NCBI GenBank assembly: GCA_905221605.1
Contig: CAJNDS010001668.1
Span: 1,168,276 to 1,232,275 of the forward strand
Length of the DNA stretch: 64,000 nt
Source of the DNA: Symbiodinium natans
Lineage: Eukaryota > Sar > Dinophyceae > Suessiales > Symbiodiniaceae
Direction of reading: 5' to 3'
Made by a program: the position numbers and the translations under genes. This document shows positions 22,512 through 33,200 of the stretch, one piece after another; within the stretch, counting starts at the first letter, position 1; every line of letters begins with the position of its first letter. The notes below the pieces were generated by a model. It saw only the letters and a list, made by a program, of their open reading frames with translations, searched no databases and had not been told where the DNA came from.

Positions 22512-22862
22512 ATGAGGTGCGCGCCCTCTCCTCGGACTTTGTGGCCTTGACGTTTCCGGACGGAAGTGGCATCGTGGAGGTCGCCGACAGAGGTTCCCTG
22601 CATTTGAGGCTCTAGGGCGGTTTAGGGTTTAGGGTTTAGGGGGGGGGGAACCTAGGAGGGCGGGAGGGTTTTAGAGGGGGGGGGGGGGTATAGTATAGGA
22701 GGGGGCCCATGAGTCTGGGGTTTAGGGTTTAGGGTTTAGGGTTTAGGGTTTAGGGTTTAGGGCTATCCGGGCCCAGGCTCTGTGAGCAAGTACTCCGCCG
22801 TGATCTTGGGAGACCTTGGGGCGCTGCTCGGAGACTCCGATGACGAGCGCCCAGCTTCTTGA
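22512..22862 (+). CDS. Two-exon gene end across telomere-like intron
   Basis: Exon 22512-22592 follows CTGTTTAG and reads EVRALSSDFVALTFPDGSG then IVEVADR, with a GTTCCC donor. Exon 22777-22862 follows CGGGCCCAG and reads SVSKYSAVILGDLGALLGD then SDDERPAS and TGA. The split codon G|GC restores glycine, so the phase fits. The 184-base intron holds two TTTAGGG tracts. A CCCTAAA tract lies immediately upstream, between two copies of TGTTTAGATGAGGTGCG. Product not recognised; upstream exons are not identified. Confidence 0.65.
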
Positions 22863-23694
22863 CTGACTCCTTTCCAGGGCTTCGGGGCTTAGGGTTTAGG
22901 GTTTAGGGTTTAGGGCTTAGGGGTTTAGGGTTTGGAGTTTAGGATCTAGAGCTTCTTGACTGACTCCTCCCCAGGGTTTGGGGCTTAATATAGGGCGCCG
23001 AAGAATTGAATAGGGTTTTGGGGCTATCATCCTACAGTTAGAAAGGGACCCTAAGGGAATATTATTATTATTATTACTATTATTGTTAGTTAGTTATTCC
23101 GACCCCTACCTTAGATGAAGAAGCTCTACTTGGAAGTTCGGGATACCGATAGCTGAATCATAAGCTGAGGTAGAACCCACTGATAAGCTCATTTCGTGCC
23201 CTCATAGGATTAGGGTTTAGGGTTTAGGGTTTAGGGTTTAGGGTTTTGGGTTAGAACTGGGTTAAACGTACAATTATATTTGGACTAATCAGTACCATGA
23301 ACCTCAGTACCTAAATCTAGGCTAGGCCCTAGACCCTGCTGGCCCTAGCCGCTGAAGCCCTAAACCCTAAACCCTCATCGGTGGTCTACCAGTTTCAGCC
23401 TACCGTGCACAGGCGGAGCATCCTATCCACCTCCGTGAGCAGGAGCCTTGGACTATAGGGCTCTGTCTGTTCAGAGCTCGTGGGGTTTAGGGTTTAGGGT
23501 TTAGGGTTTAGGGCAGTTTAGGGTTTGTTAGGGATTACGGTGTAATTAGGGTTTAGGGTTTAGGTATTTCGGTTTCATTGGGTTTAGGGTTTAGGGCTAT
23601 AGAGAAAGGGGTTAGGGATCATGATTAGGGATTAGGGAGGAGGGGTTAGGGATCAGGGTGGTTTGAGGAAATGTTGCTTTCTGGGTTTCCGCAG
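22863..23694. repeat. Telomere-like tracts, duplicated 3-prime end, no firm gene
   Basis: GCTTCTTGACTGACTCC at 22854-22870 recurs at 22951-22967 on the far side of a TTTAGGG tract. Further tracts lie at 23205-23250, 23480-23520 and 23540-23600. A possible exon at about 23367-23435 (IGGLPVSAYRAQAEHPIHL, GTGAGC donor) lacks a clear acceptor. Confidence 0.5.
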
Positions 23695-23884
23695 GATGAG
23701 ACTGCTGCAGTGACCCTTACAACGAGAAAGTGCCTTGACTATTGGGTATTGGGCGCAAGCTCCCCTCGTAAGGGTAGAGAACTAGGAGTAGCTTCTCAGC
23801 CCTTTGCTTGGCATATCCCGTAGATTTTTTTGCGCATCTTAGACATCGTCTGTGAAGTCACGTCTGCCCGGCGATTCATGTTAA
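23695..23884 (+). CDS. Two-exon gene end, unknown product
   Basis: Exon 23695-23745 follows GGGTTTCCGCAG and reads DETAAVTLTTRKCLDYW with a GTATTG donor. Exon 23843-23884 follows TTTTTTTGCGCATCTTAG and reads TSSVKSRLPGDSC then TAA. Both are phase 0. The 97-base intron has no telomere-like tract, unlike most neighbours. A poly-G-rich stretch follows (23933-24000). Confidence 0.45.
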
Positions 23885-24151
23885 TTGGCCTGTTTTGTGA
23901 TCAATAAAACCCCCCAAAATCAGCTTTAACCCGGGGGGGGAGGGGGGGGGGAGGGGGCGGGGGGGGAGTGAGGGGGAGGGGGCGGGGGGCGGGGGGCCGC
24001 CCTACGCCCAAACCCCAAACCCTAAACCCTTCACCTTACTCAACGTTAAGGGGCATTCAAGGTCTTCTGCTCCCCGAATGCCCAAACCCTAAACCCTACA
24101 CCGCAAACCCCAAAACCCAAACCCCAAACCCTAAACCCCCTGGGTCCCCAG

Positions 24152-24676
24152 CACAAAGAAGGCCTTCTTCGCCGCTGACGTCGCCGACGCAGCCGCGGCA
24201 TTGAGTCGCCACAGCTTCGCCGTGTGCGCCTGCGGGTTGGGGTTTAGGGTTTATAAGGTTTAGGGTTTAGGGTTTATAGGGTTTAGGGTTTAGGGTTTAG
24301 GGTTTAGAGTAATAAGGACCCCCAAAAGGTACCTTGCAGCGGACATGACAAACCAGGGCCCAACTTCACTCTGCGTGTGGTTTTAGGGTTTTGGGGTTTA
24401 GGGTATAGGTTCTAGGGTTTAAGGTTTAGGGTTTGGGGTTTAGGCCCCCCCCCCCCCTCAAAAAATCCGGGCAAGTTAGAGTTGAGGGTGCTCATGTACA
24501 GGCTGCGCTTGCCCGACGCCGTGGACTGCTTCAACACTGCCGAGGCGCCGCTTCTTGTTTTAGACATGGCCCTAAACCCTAAACCCTAAACCCTAAACCC
24601 TATAAAAAGTGCTGCTTTTTGTACCATGCTCTGCTGATGCCTCAGTTGTCAGGAGGTTCGGGAACCCTTGGGTTGA
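24152..24676 (+). CDS. Three-exon gene end, Ala-rich then hydrophobic
   Basis: Exon 24152-24235 follows GGTCCCCAG (TKKAFFAADVADAAAALSR, HSFAVCAC) with a GTTGGG donor. Exon 24502-24568 follows CTCATGTACAG (LRLPDAVDCFNTAEAPLLV, LDM) with a GC donor (GCCCTA) that opens a CCCTAAA tract. Exon 24653-24676 follows GTTGTCAG (EVREPLG, TGA). All phases fit. The first intron carries TTTAGGG text, the second CCCTAAA. In the middle exon a longer frame (LELRVLMYRL...) runs upstream of the chosen acceptor. Product unknown. Confidence 0.5.
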
Positions 24677-25748
24677 AAATAGCCCAACAGCCTTGTGCAG
24701 TAAGGCTTCTTTGGGCCCATAAAAAAGCCCGTTTAGGGGTTAGGGTTCGGGGTTTGGGGTTTAGGGTTTAGGGTTTAGGGTTTAGGGTAAGAAGGGTCCT
24801 CCCTCACAATTATCCTCAGAACCCCTTCTTGCCCTTTGAACCATCATCGCCCCTGGATCTCCCAAACTCTCAGAACCCTTCTCATCCCTCGAACCCTTGC
24901 AGCCCTTGTAGCCCTTACACTTCCTTTTTATGACCCTTACAGCCCTAAACCCCTGCAAACCCCTGAGCTCCTAAACCCTCATCCCCCTAACCCCTAAACC
25001 ACTAAACCCCTAAACCCCAAAAAAACAGAAGGAAAAACGCCCCGAGTACGGTCCCTTACTCTTGTTTATAGGGATCCGAAGTATGGGCATCAAAATATGT
25101 ACAGTGTATGCAAAACTAGCATAGCAATAATTTCTTGTCGCAGAACAAATGCTCCAAAAGTTCGAAAGGCTCCCTCCCGGGCCTTGTGGCTTAGGGTTTT
25201 GGGGGTTTTGGTTCAGGGTTTAGGGTTTAGGGTTTAGGGTTTAGGGTTTAGGGTTTAGGGTTCAGGGTTTAGGGTTTAGGGTAAGGGGTTCAGGGAGCTA
25301 GGGTTAAGGGTTTAGGATTTAGGAATCTAGGGGTTTTGGAGATTACGGGCTTTGGGGGGTTTGGGGTTTAGGGATTCAGGGCTTTGGGGTTTCAGGGCTT
25401 TCCGGGCTTTAGGGGTTTGGGGTTTTAGGGTTTAGGGTTTAGGGGCTCTGGGGCTTTGGGGTTTTAGTAGTGTTTTGGGTTTAGGGCGACTGCTGCGCCA
25501 GTTCGCCAAGGGTTTAGGGTTTAGGGTTTCGGGTTTAGGGTTTAGGGTTTCGGGTTTAGGGTTTAGGGTTTAGGGTCTAGGGTGCGGGAAGTTTTTGGGG
25601 GATGAGGGCTTAGGGAATGTGATTGGCTCATGCCAATGGGGTGGATCTAGATTCTGGGCCCCCATTCAAGAAGAAGGACCAACCCTAAACCCCAAACCCC
25701 GAACCCGAAATCCAAACCCTACATGTTCAGATCACCCCCCCCCCCCCA

Positions 25749-25779
<31 letters not shown>

Positions 25780-25860
25780 CACACACACACTGTACGCACA
25801 CACACACACACCCTCACACACATGCACACGCACATGCACACGCACACCCAATGTCCCCAA
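24677..25860. repeat. Long TTTAGGG tracts and CA microsatellite
   Basis: TTTAGGG tracts at 24735-24790, 25215-25285 and 25510-25585; a poly-A/CA microsatellite at 25740-25845. A possible exon at 25611-25680 (GNVIGSCQWGGSRFWAP) has a weak acceptor. No other gene seen. Confidence 0.55.
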
Positions 25861-25933
25861 CAACTTGCCTGCCGCGAGAGGAGGCCTGGATGCGCTACTT
25901 CGCCAGCTCAGGCTACAGGGTCTGCGGTCATCG

Positions 25934-25961
25934 TTTATAGGGTTTATAGGGTTTATAGGAG
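25934..25961 (+). repeat. 5-prime TTTATAGGG units of the LINE
   Basis: Three units of the 9-mer TTTATAGGG directly after the target duplication. The same 9-mer forms the array at the other end of the element. Confidence 0.85.
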
Positions 25962-26027
25962 CTCCGGGCTCGAGGCCTTCCAGCGGGTAGAGCTGTTAAC
26001 CACTAAACATCGAGGGATCTTAGCTTG

Positions 26028-29000
26028 ATGGCTGCCGCTTCTCTTGGGGACAAGGCATTGCGCGACCTTTCCATTGGGGAGTGCATTGATTTGGTGCTTA
26101 CACATGTTAGTGATGAGATCTTTAAGAGCCTGTGGCATGGAGATGTGTATACATGTGCCGGCCTTGGCCCGGGGGTGTGGACCTTGTATGGCTACAAGCT
26201 TCAGTCTGTAAACCGGAATGTGGGCAAGCTGGTAGCTGCAGACGAGTCGTTGGCAATATACAGGCCCCCGTGCAACCATCGCTCATTCTCGACACTTGTT
26301 GAGCTTTGCGCGGGCATTGGAGGCATCACTGTCGGGGCCAGCTTCTGCGGCTTTTCCAGCATCCTTCATGTCGACAAGTCTCCCATAGCATGCCAGACGA
26401 TCCGCCTGAACGGTGTTGGGACCTTGCCTCCCGTGAAGTACAAGTGCAGATTGGACAGGCGTGCAAGGACATTCGCCCCGTGCTGTGCTCAGGCATACCG
26501 TGCAACAGTCATTTGGTTTTCGGTTTTGAAGGTGGTTTAGTGGATCCCCGGGGTCAGGTGCTGTACCATGTCCTTCAAATCACATGGAAGATTCAAGCCT
26601 CAGGCCTTGTCCTTGAGTGTGTTACCGAGATACAGAACCACGGCGACACAATGCAGCTCTTGTCGGAATTTGCCATGCGCATGCAGCTTCAGCTCCATCA
26701 GATCACCCTGGAACTGAGTGATCAATGGGCCTCGAAGCGACACCGTTGGTGGGCAGTGCTGTTGCCAGCTTTCCTGCCCGGCTTTACCCTTCTGCCTTGG
26801 CCAAAGCTCCCCACGAAGCTCTGTGTGAGAGATGTCATGCCAACACTTCAGGTCTGGCCGCAGGAACAGGAACGGGACCTTGCGTGGACTGACCGTGAAG
26901 CCGAGCTGATGTCGGACCCTGCATACGGTCGTGACCGCAGGCACCTGGACCTGCATTCACAAGCACCAACGGCTCTGCACAGCTGGGGCTCAGCACTGGC
27001 ACCGTGCCCGTGCGGCTGCCGTTCTGAAGGCTTTTCGACGCAGTCGTTGCTTTCCAGAGGCCTTCGGGGTGTAGGGGTTTTCTCGGCCTCCGTTCAGGGG
27101 TTTAGGTTCCTTCACCCGGCCGAAGTGGGTTTCCTTAATAGCCTTCCCGTCACCTTCAAGCACCTGCCTGACTCCCGCGCTGCCTTGTGTCTGGTTGGAC
27201 AGTTGACGGCCCCACTCCAGGCCGTCTGGATCTTCTCCCAGGTCAAGGAATGGACAGCCTTAGTGTTCTCCCTCCCAGTCAGCGAATCTCCGCAATCCCT
27301 GCTGAGTGCCTTCAAGGACATGCTGCAGCACTCTCGGCACGATTGTTGGCCCCCCAGCGAGCCCATTGATGCCTTGCTCTGGATCAGCCGTGAGGGCACA
27401 TCGCAGGCCATCCGAATCACTGCTCCAATCCAGGTGCATCAGCTTGTATGTGCTGAGAAGGCCTTGTTAGGTTTGGGTCTTTCTGTTCGGGTTTATTCAG
27501 GGTCCCGACTCCTACCCCCCCATGCCTTCCTGCACCCCAACAATGAGACTGCCCCGTATGTGCTGACTGCGGCTGACAAAAAGGCCCGCAAGGAGATCCA
27601 TTCCGCTGCTCCCGGCCACGATGCATCACTTTCAAAGGGCACATCTGACGTTACCATATGGAGTGGCCTCATGCGTTTGCAAGCCGCCTCCCAGCTCCAG
27701 GTGTTTGTGGTGCCGCCAGCAATCGCCACATCATGGGTGGCCAAAGTTGTTGTGTCTTCGTCTGGCCTCTCCTTCACCTGGCCGAGCTCCTGCAACTCCT
27801 GCCTGGTGCCGTTTGTTTGGGAAGGCCATTGGTCTCTTCTGGTGTTGAGTCAGGACAGACAAGCCGGTACAACTGCTGCATTGCATGACGGCCTGCCGGA
27901 GCGCAACCGTGAAGCTGCCAAAGCTCTGGCAGATGCTCTCCTTGCTGCTTGTGGCCTGCCCCGGGCCCCTCTTGTCGTTAGCCCAACTCCCCTGCAACAG
28001 GAACCGGATGAATGTGGTCCAGTGCTCATTGCCTCTGCTGCCGGCATTCTTTTGGGAGAACACATCCCCTTCCCGGATCGAATGCAAGACGCCCTTGCTT
28101 TCTGCAGGCTCATGCCAACACATTGTGCGCTCCTCTACGGCTGCGGCGGTCTATCCGAGGCTCAGTCCTCGGAACTTCGGGCCATGTTGACGGCACGTGG
28201 TGTGCCAGAATCTGCTCTCGACGAGCGCATTCAAGGCGCTGTTCAGAAAATTGGCGTCGGGCCCATTCAAAAGGCGCTGCAAGCTTCAAATGTGTGGCAG
28301 TCTCTCAAGGCTGCCGGCTCGTCGCCGGGCTCTCTCTACAGGTGGGTTCGTCCAGAAGAACTGAAGGCTTTTGTTCAAACAAAGGCTGACCAGAAGTTTG
28401 GAACAGCAATAGGCAACGCCAAGGCCCGCAAGCAGAAGCCCTCCAAGTCGATCAAGCCGGTCCTCAATGTTGATCCATTAGCCTTACAGATCGCGCCGGG
28501 ATCTTTCGTGACCACTCAGAACACTCCTCTTGCCCAACTCGCCTTTGAAGAGGTCGGCCCACAGGCCCAAGGCATCGCATTCTGCACTGCGCAACAGTTG
28601 TTGCCGTTTGTTGCTGATTACCGCCCCCTGAGTGTGGACGGCCTGGCCATTGTTTCCACGGCGCCGTTGCCAACTGAGGCTTGTTCTGGAGCACCTTGCT
28701 CGCACATCAGGTTCCCAGCCGTCTACTCACCTACCCAGGAAGCAGTTTTGCTCAGCGGTACCCTGCTGCAACTTGGCGATGAGCACATCCAACTCGCCAC
28801 CGGAGACGCAGACATGGGTTCCATTGATCAGCTGGACACAATGGTTGGCCGCCTCTCCTTTTATCGCGACGAAACCCAGCTGAACTGGGAGGACTTTGTT
28901 AAGTCACCGATCCGTGCAATGCTCCAGCATATCCCCGGCCTCTCTCTCTGCAAGGAGCCCAGCTGTAAAGGTGATTGCAGCCACTTCCACCCGGCAGTCG

Positions 29001-30211
29001 ATGAACAAGTGGAGCAAATGTTGCTAGATGTCTGGTCGCGCCAATTTGCCAAGGCCATCGGGGGTAGGGCCGCTCCTGCCCAGGCTGAGGTGTTTCAGGC
29101 TCTGGTTCGTGTGCCCAGCTCAGCTGTCAAGCATCTCCAGCGACTCCAACAGCCAGGCGTCTACTTTGAGCCCCGCGCGGCATCCGGCTTCGGGCCCCAC
29201 CCCTCCTTTGCAGTGGTGTGGTTGCCTGGATATGACAAAGCGCAAGCGCTTCATGCTCTCAGGACCACCGAGAAGGCCTTGGGCCTTGCGAGGCTTGGGG
29301 CCAAATATGGCCTGCGCGTCATGGATGCGGACGAGAAAACAGTGTTCGAGACACTTCGACCCTCCCAGAGTTTCGTCAAGGCCAAGGTACTTGCTCGTTG
29401 GCGTCTGCACCCATTGCCGCATGGAATGCAACGCAAGGCCCTTGTGCAGCTCCTGGCCAAATGGGGCTGGGCTGCTAAGCCCTTACAGCCGAGCCGAGGC
29501 GACTCCTCGGGCAGTGCCTGGGAGGTTGGCGGTGATTCTGAGCCCCCGGCTGCCGTCATGCCATTTGGTGATGGTTTCGTACTTATTCACAAAATTCGTG
29601 ACCTTGGCCCTCAAGCCAAACCGGTGGCCATCTGTGCCTCAGCACGCACCCGACAGCGCATACTGTACGATGACCCCGAGAAGCCTTCCGTTGCCGCCGA
29701 CCCTTGGAGTGGCGGTCGTGACCCCTGGAGCGCAGCGCGCCCACCGCCTGGGCTACCCCTGCCCACCACGAGCCCCTCGACCCCCTCCACATCCAGCGCC
29801 AGCACCAAGCTGTTGCAACTTAAGACTGAGCTTCAGGATGGACTGGCCACCCTCGTTCGCCAGCATGTGCAGGATGCTGTCCCTGCTGCAGCATCTTCCC
29901 AGACTGCGCAGGCCCATGAGGGTCGACTGCAGCAACTTGAAGTGGGCTTGCAGGAAGTCCGCCGGCAAAACTCCAAGTTCGAGGAGTGGTTCCAGACATT
30001 CGGTTCGCAGATGCAGCAGCAAGCAGGCAAGGTTGATGACCTTCATAAAACCTTGACCCACCAGCAAACCGAGATCTCTCAAGTCAAGACCGAGGTCTCC
30101 GCCGCCATGGCGCAAGCGATGTCTGCCCTGCACCAAGACATGTCAAAACAGCTCGCAGCTCAGACAGCTTCACTTGAAGCCATGCTGTCAAAGAAGCCTC
30201 GCACTGAGTGA
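26028..30211 (+). CDS. LINE ORF1: cytosine methyltransferase, C48-like protease, coiled coil
   Basis: The first ATG is at 26028. Motif I reads LVELCAGIGG and the following acidic residue is in HVDKSP. After a -1 shift near 26433-26460 the frame runs open to TGA 30209. It shows motif IV SGIPC (cysteine codon 26501-26503), a motif VI-like ECV (about 26615), motif VIII KRHRWW (about 26737), motif IX RFLHPAEV (about 27103) and motif X GQLTAP (about 27197). Then come a Ulp1/C48-like quartet: His 27827, Asp 27887, Gln 27995, Cys 28013 (GHWSLLVL, ALHDGL, LQQEPDECGP). A Cys/His cluster CKEPSCKGDCSHFHP lies near 28950, a Pro/Ser linker at about 29690-29800, and a coiled coil at 29805-30208. The methyltransferase could methylate new copies; the protease role is unknown. 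The frameshift makes this copy defective unless translated by frameshifting. Confidence 0.85.
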
Positions 30212-30249
30212 CTATTGCACCCCGGCTGCCACCCAAGGCCGGGTGGCAG
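30209..30249 (+). promoter_or_regulatory. Candidate stop-readthrough signal between ORF1 and ORF2
   Basis: The only barrier between the two ORFs, which share a frame, is one TGA. It is followed by CTA, the most readthrough-prone eukaryotic context known. Fourteen bases after the TGA, CTGCCACCC (30226-30234) pairs perfectly with GGGTGGCAG (30241-30249) across the 6-base loop AAGGCC. ORF2 has no early in-frame ATG, which fits readthrough. Confidence 0.6.
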
Positions 30250-33200
30250 GCCGTCCCGCCCCAGCCTTTTTAAGTCTAGTTGGGCCCTGTTGTGCTTGTG
30301 GTTTGGCATATTGCAGGGTCTCCCTTTGGTTTCATCATGCCGCCTTGGAGAGGCCACTAATCCTGGCCCCGACTCGGTGGTACATTTTGGCACCTCTAAT
30401 CCCAGCGGACTTCGAGGCAAGGAGTCCCTCGCTGCTGACCTTGGTCCTGGGGTCTGGCATTTCTCAGAGACACAGCTCTCTGCTGTCAGCCTTCCCTCCT
30501 CTGCTCGAGCTCTAAAGGCTCTCACTCGAACCCAGCGCCGTGATGTGCGCATCCTTGCTGGAGCCCCGGCTCCTCTTCGTTCAGGTTCAAGTTGGGCGGG
30601 CGCCTGGTCCGGAGTCTTAACTCTAAGCGACTATGCGTGCCGTCCCCTCCAACTGCAATGGATGCACGAGGCTTACCACACAGGTCGTGTCCAGGTTCTG
30701 CATCATCATGTCCACGGCGCCCCTGTGCTGACTGCCAATGTGTATGGCTTCCCGCAGGGCAACACCTTCGCCAACCCACGTGCCCGCACGGAACAGCTTC
30801 TTGAAACCCTGACCCATGAGCTGGTACTGGGCCGCAAAGGCATTCGCATAATATCCGGAGACTTTAATCATTGGCACGGTGATCTTGAACAGGTGAACAT
30901 CTGGAAGCTCCAGGGCTGGGTAGAGGCTCAAGACCTCGCCCAAGCACTCTGGCAACAAGTTCCTCAACCGACGTGCAAGCATGCCACGCATCGCGACTTC
31001 GTGTTTCTTAGCCCTGAGGCTGCTGCCCTGTGCAAATCTGTTGAGGTCAGAGAGGTGTTCGCTGAACACTCCACCATAATCGCCGGGCTGCGTCTGAACA
31101 TGGTTGCTTCCCCGCAGTCCTGGCCGCTGCCTGCCGAAATTCCTTGGCAGCACGTTGACATCCCTTCGTGGCAAGCCAGTTGTGTCACTGTTCCCATTGA
31201 TGAATCGTGCCCGACCCGTTGGCTCAAAGACTTCGCTCTGGGGTTTGAGCGTAGCCTTAATGGCTTCCTAACCACTGTGCCGGGCGGGCACCTGCCTCAC
31301 CGCTGCCATGGCCGCGCCCAGAGACTGTCTCCCGATAGTCCTCCCCAGGTTGCCCCTCCAAAGACGGCTCGCCCTGGCGAGGAAGCCTCCCATCATGATC
31401 TGTTGTCATTGGAGGTCAAGCGCTGGTACCAGCAGTTGCGCAGACTGCAGTCCCTGGATCACGCTATGAAGGCAGGCAATCAGTCACCGAGTGCGATTGA
31501 ACACCGCGGGGGTTTGTGGCACTCAATCCTTTCGGCAAAAGGCTTTCGTCCCGACTTTGCCTCTTGGTGGCTGAATCGGCCTGTGCACCTTGTCGGCGCC
31601 CCGACCGCTTTCCCTTTACACCTGCCAACCGCCTCTACTTGTCACTTGCTGTTTCTGGATTTTCGCGACAATTACCGCAAGTTCGAAGCCTGGCACATCA
31701 ATCAGAGAAAAGCCATTTTGGCTGAACAATACGCGCATCAACGCAACCTGATCTTCCAAGACCTTCGCGATCCTGCCCCTGAGCAGGTGGATTCCCTTGA
31801 ACTTCGCAGGTCCTATGGCATCCTCGCTGTTGATGAATCCACTGGCCGCGTACACCTTGATGCAACCATAGAAGATCGTGGCTGCAGTTTCTGGCAACTC
31901 GATGGTTGCGCGGTCCAGGTTGCTGATGTTTCTGGCGATGTTTGCCGCCTAGTTGACTGCCCGAACGTTCCTACTGATGCCGAGCTTGAGCAACATACCA
32001 TGCTCTCCTCGGCTCGTCATGTACAGCAAGAATTTGAACGACTCTGGGCCTCCTATTGGAGTCGACACGACTCTCTTTCTGACGCTGACTGGTCTCCCAT
32101 CGTGGCCTTCGCCCAGGCCTTCTTACCTTCTGCAAAGCTCGAGCTGGCTCCACTCACCCTGCCTGAGTGGCGACGTGCCATCAAAAGATTTAAACCCCGG
32201 GCCGCCCGGGGTCCCGACGGGCTTGCCAAGTTGGATCTACAGCACATGTCCGACGCGCATGCTGCGCAGCTTGTTAGTTTCCTGAACGGCATCGAAACTG
32301 GCGATCATTCCTGGCCTGCCCAATGGTTGGTAGGCCTAGTCTGCTGCCTCAAGAAGCCTGGCGGCCGCCAAGACGCGCAGGGCTTCCGCCCCATCTGCCT
32401 GCTCAGCTGCGTCTACCGGGCATGGAGCGGGCTCAGAGCCAGGCAAATCTTGAGATGGCTGACGAATCACGCACCCCCCGAGGCCCTCGGGTTCATGCCC
32501 CGAAAAGAGGCTTCACAGTTCTGGTGGTTGCTCGCGGCGCAAATTGAAACAGCCTGCCAGTCCGATGAGCCTTTGCTTGGCTTCTCCACAGACATTGTTA
32601 AAGCCTTTAATGTGCTTCCCAGACAGCCAGTGTTTGCCATTGCCGCCCATCTTGGTGTTACGAGTCGAGTACTCCAGCCTTGGCAAGCCTTCCTTGACGG
32701 ACTCGAGAGACGTTTCCTAATACGTCAGTCGGTCGGTTCCTCGCTCATGGCAACGTGTGGTTTTCCGGAAGGATGCGCGCTCAGCACGGTCAGCATGAGC
32801 CTGTTTTGCCTCTGCTTTCACAAGTATGTCGAAACCTTCAGCACTGGCGTTTCCCCCCACTCCTATGTGGACAACCTATCCTGCTTGGGGTCGTCCGTTG
32901 GCAAACTCTCTGCTGGGGTAAACCTTGCCCGCGCGTTCCTGGACATGTGGCGGCTCGAAGCAGACCCTGCCAAAACATATGTGTGGGCTCTGAATCCCTC
33001 ACACCGAGCCAGCCTTGCCAGTCTCGGCCTCCAGGTGCTGCAGCACGCTCGTGAGCTTGGTGGCACACTTTCGTTCGGCCGCTCCTTACGGAACAATGCC
33101 CTGGTTCAACGTTGCAAGGACCTAACCCCTCTATTCCAACGCCTACGACGTTCTCCGTGCAGCCTCCGGGTTAAGCTGGCGGCCCTGCCCTCCAAGTTCT

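Noticed and set aside
25595-26028. ORFs of 101 and 131 codons across the CA microsatellite
   Set aside because: Mostly translated microsatellite; only the last part (from about 25880) is kept as exon sequence.
27112-29792. Minus-strand ORFs of 65-130 codons within the LINE
   Set aside because: Shadows of ORF1; they show no domains, and the plus frame explains the sequence.
29028-30056. 342-codon second plus-strand frame inside LINE ORF1
   Set aside because: Arg/Pro/Ser-rich out-of-frame shadow of the GC-rich ORF1; no motif, while the main frame holds the coiled coil.
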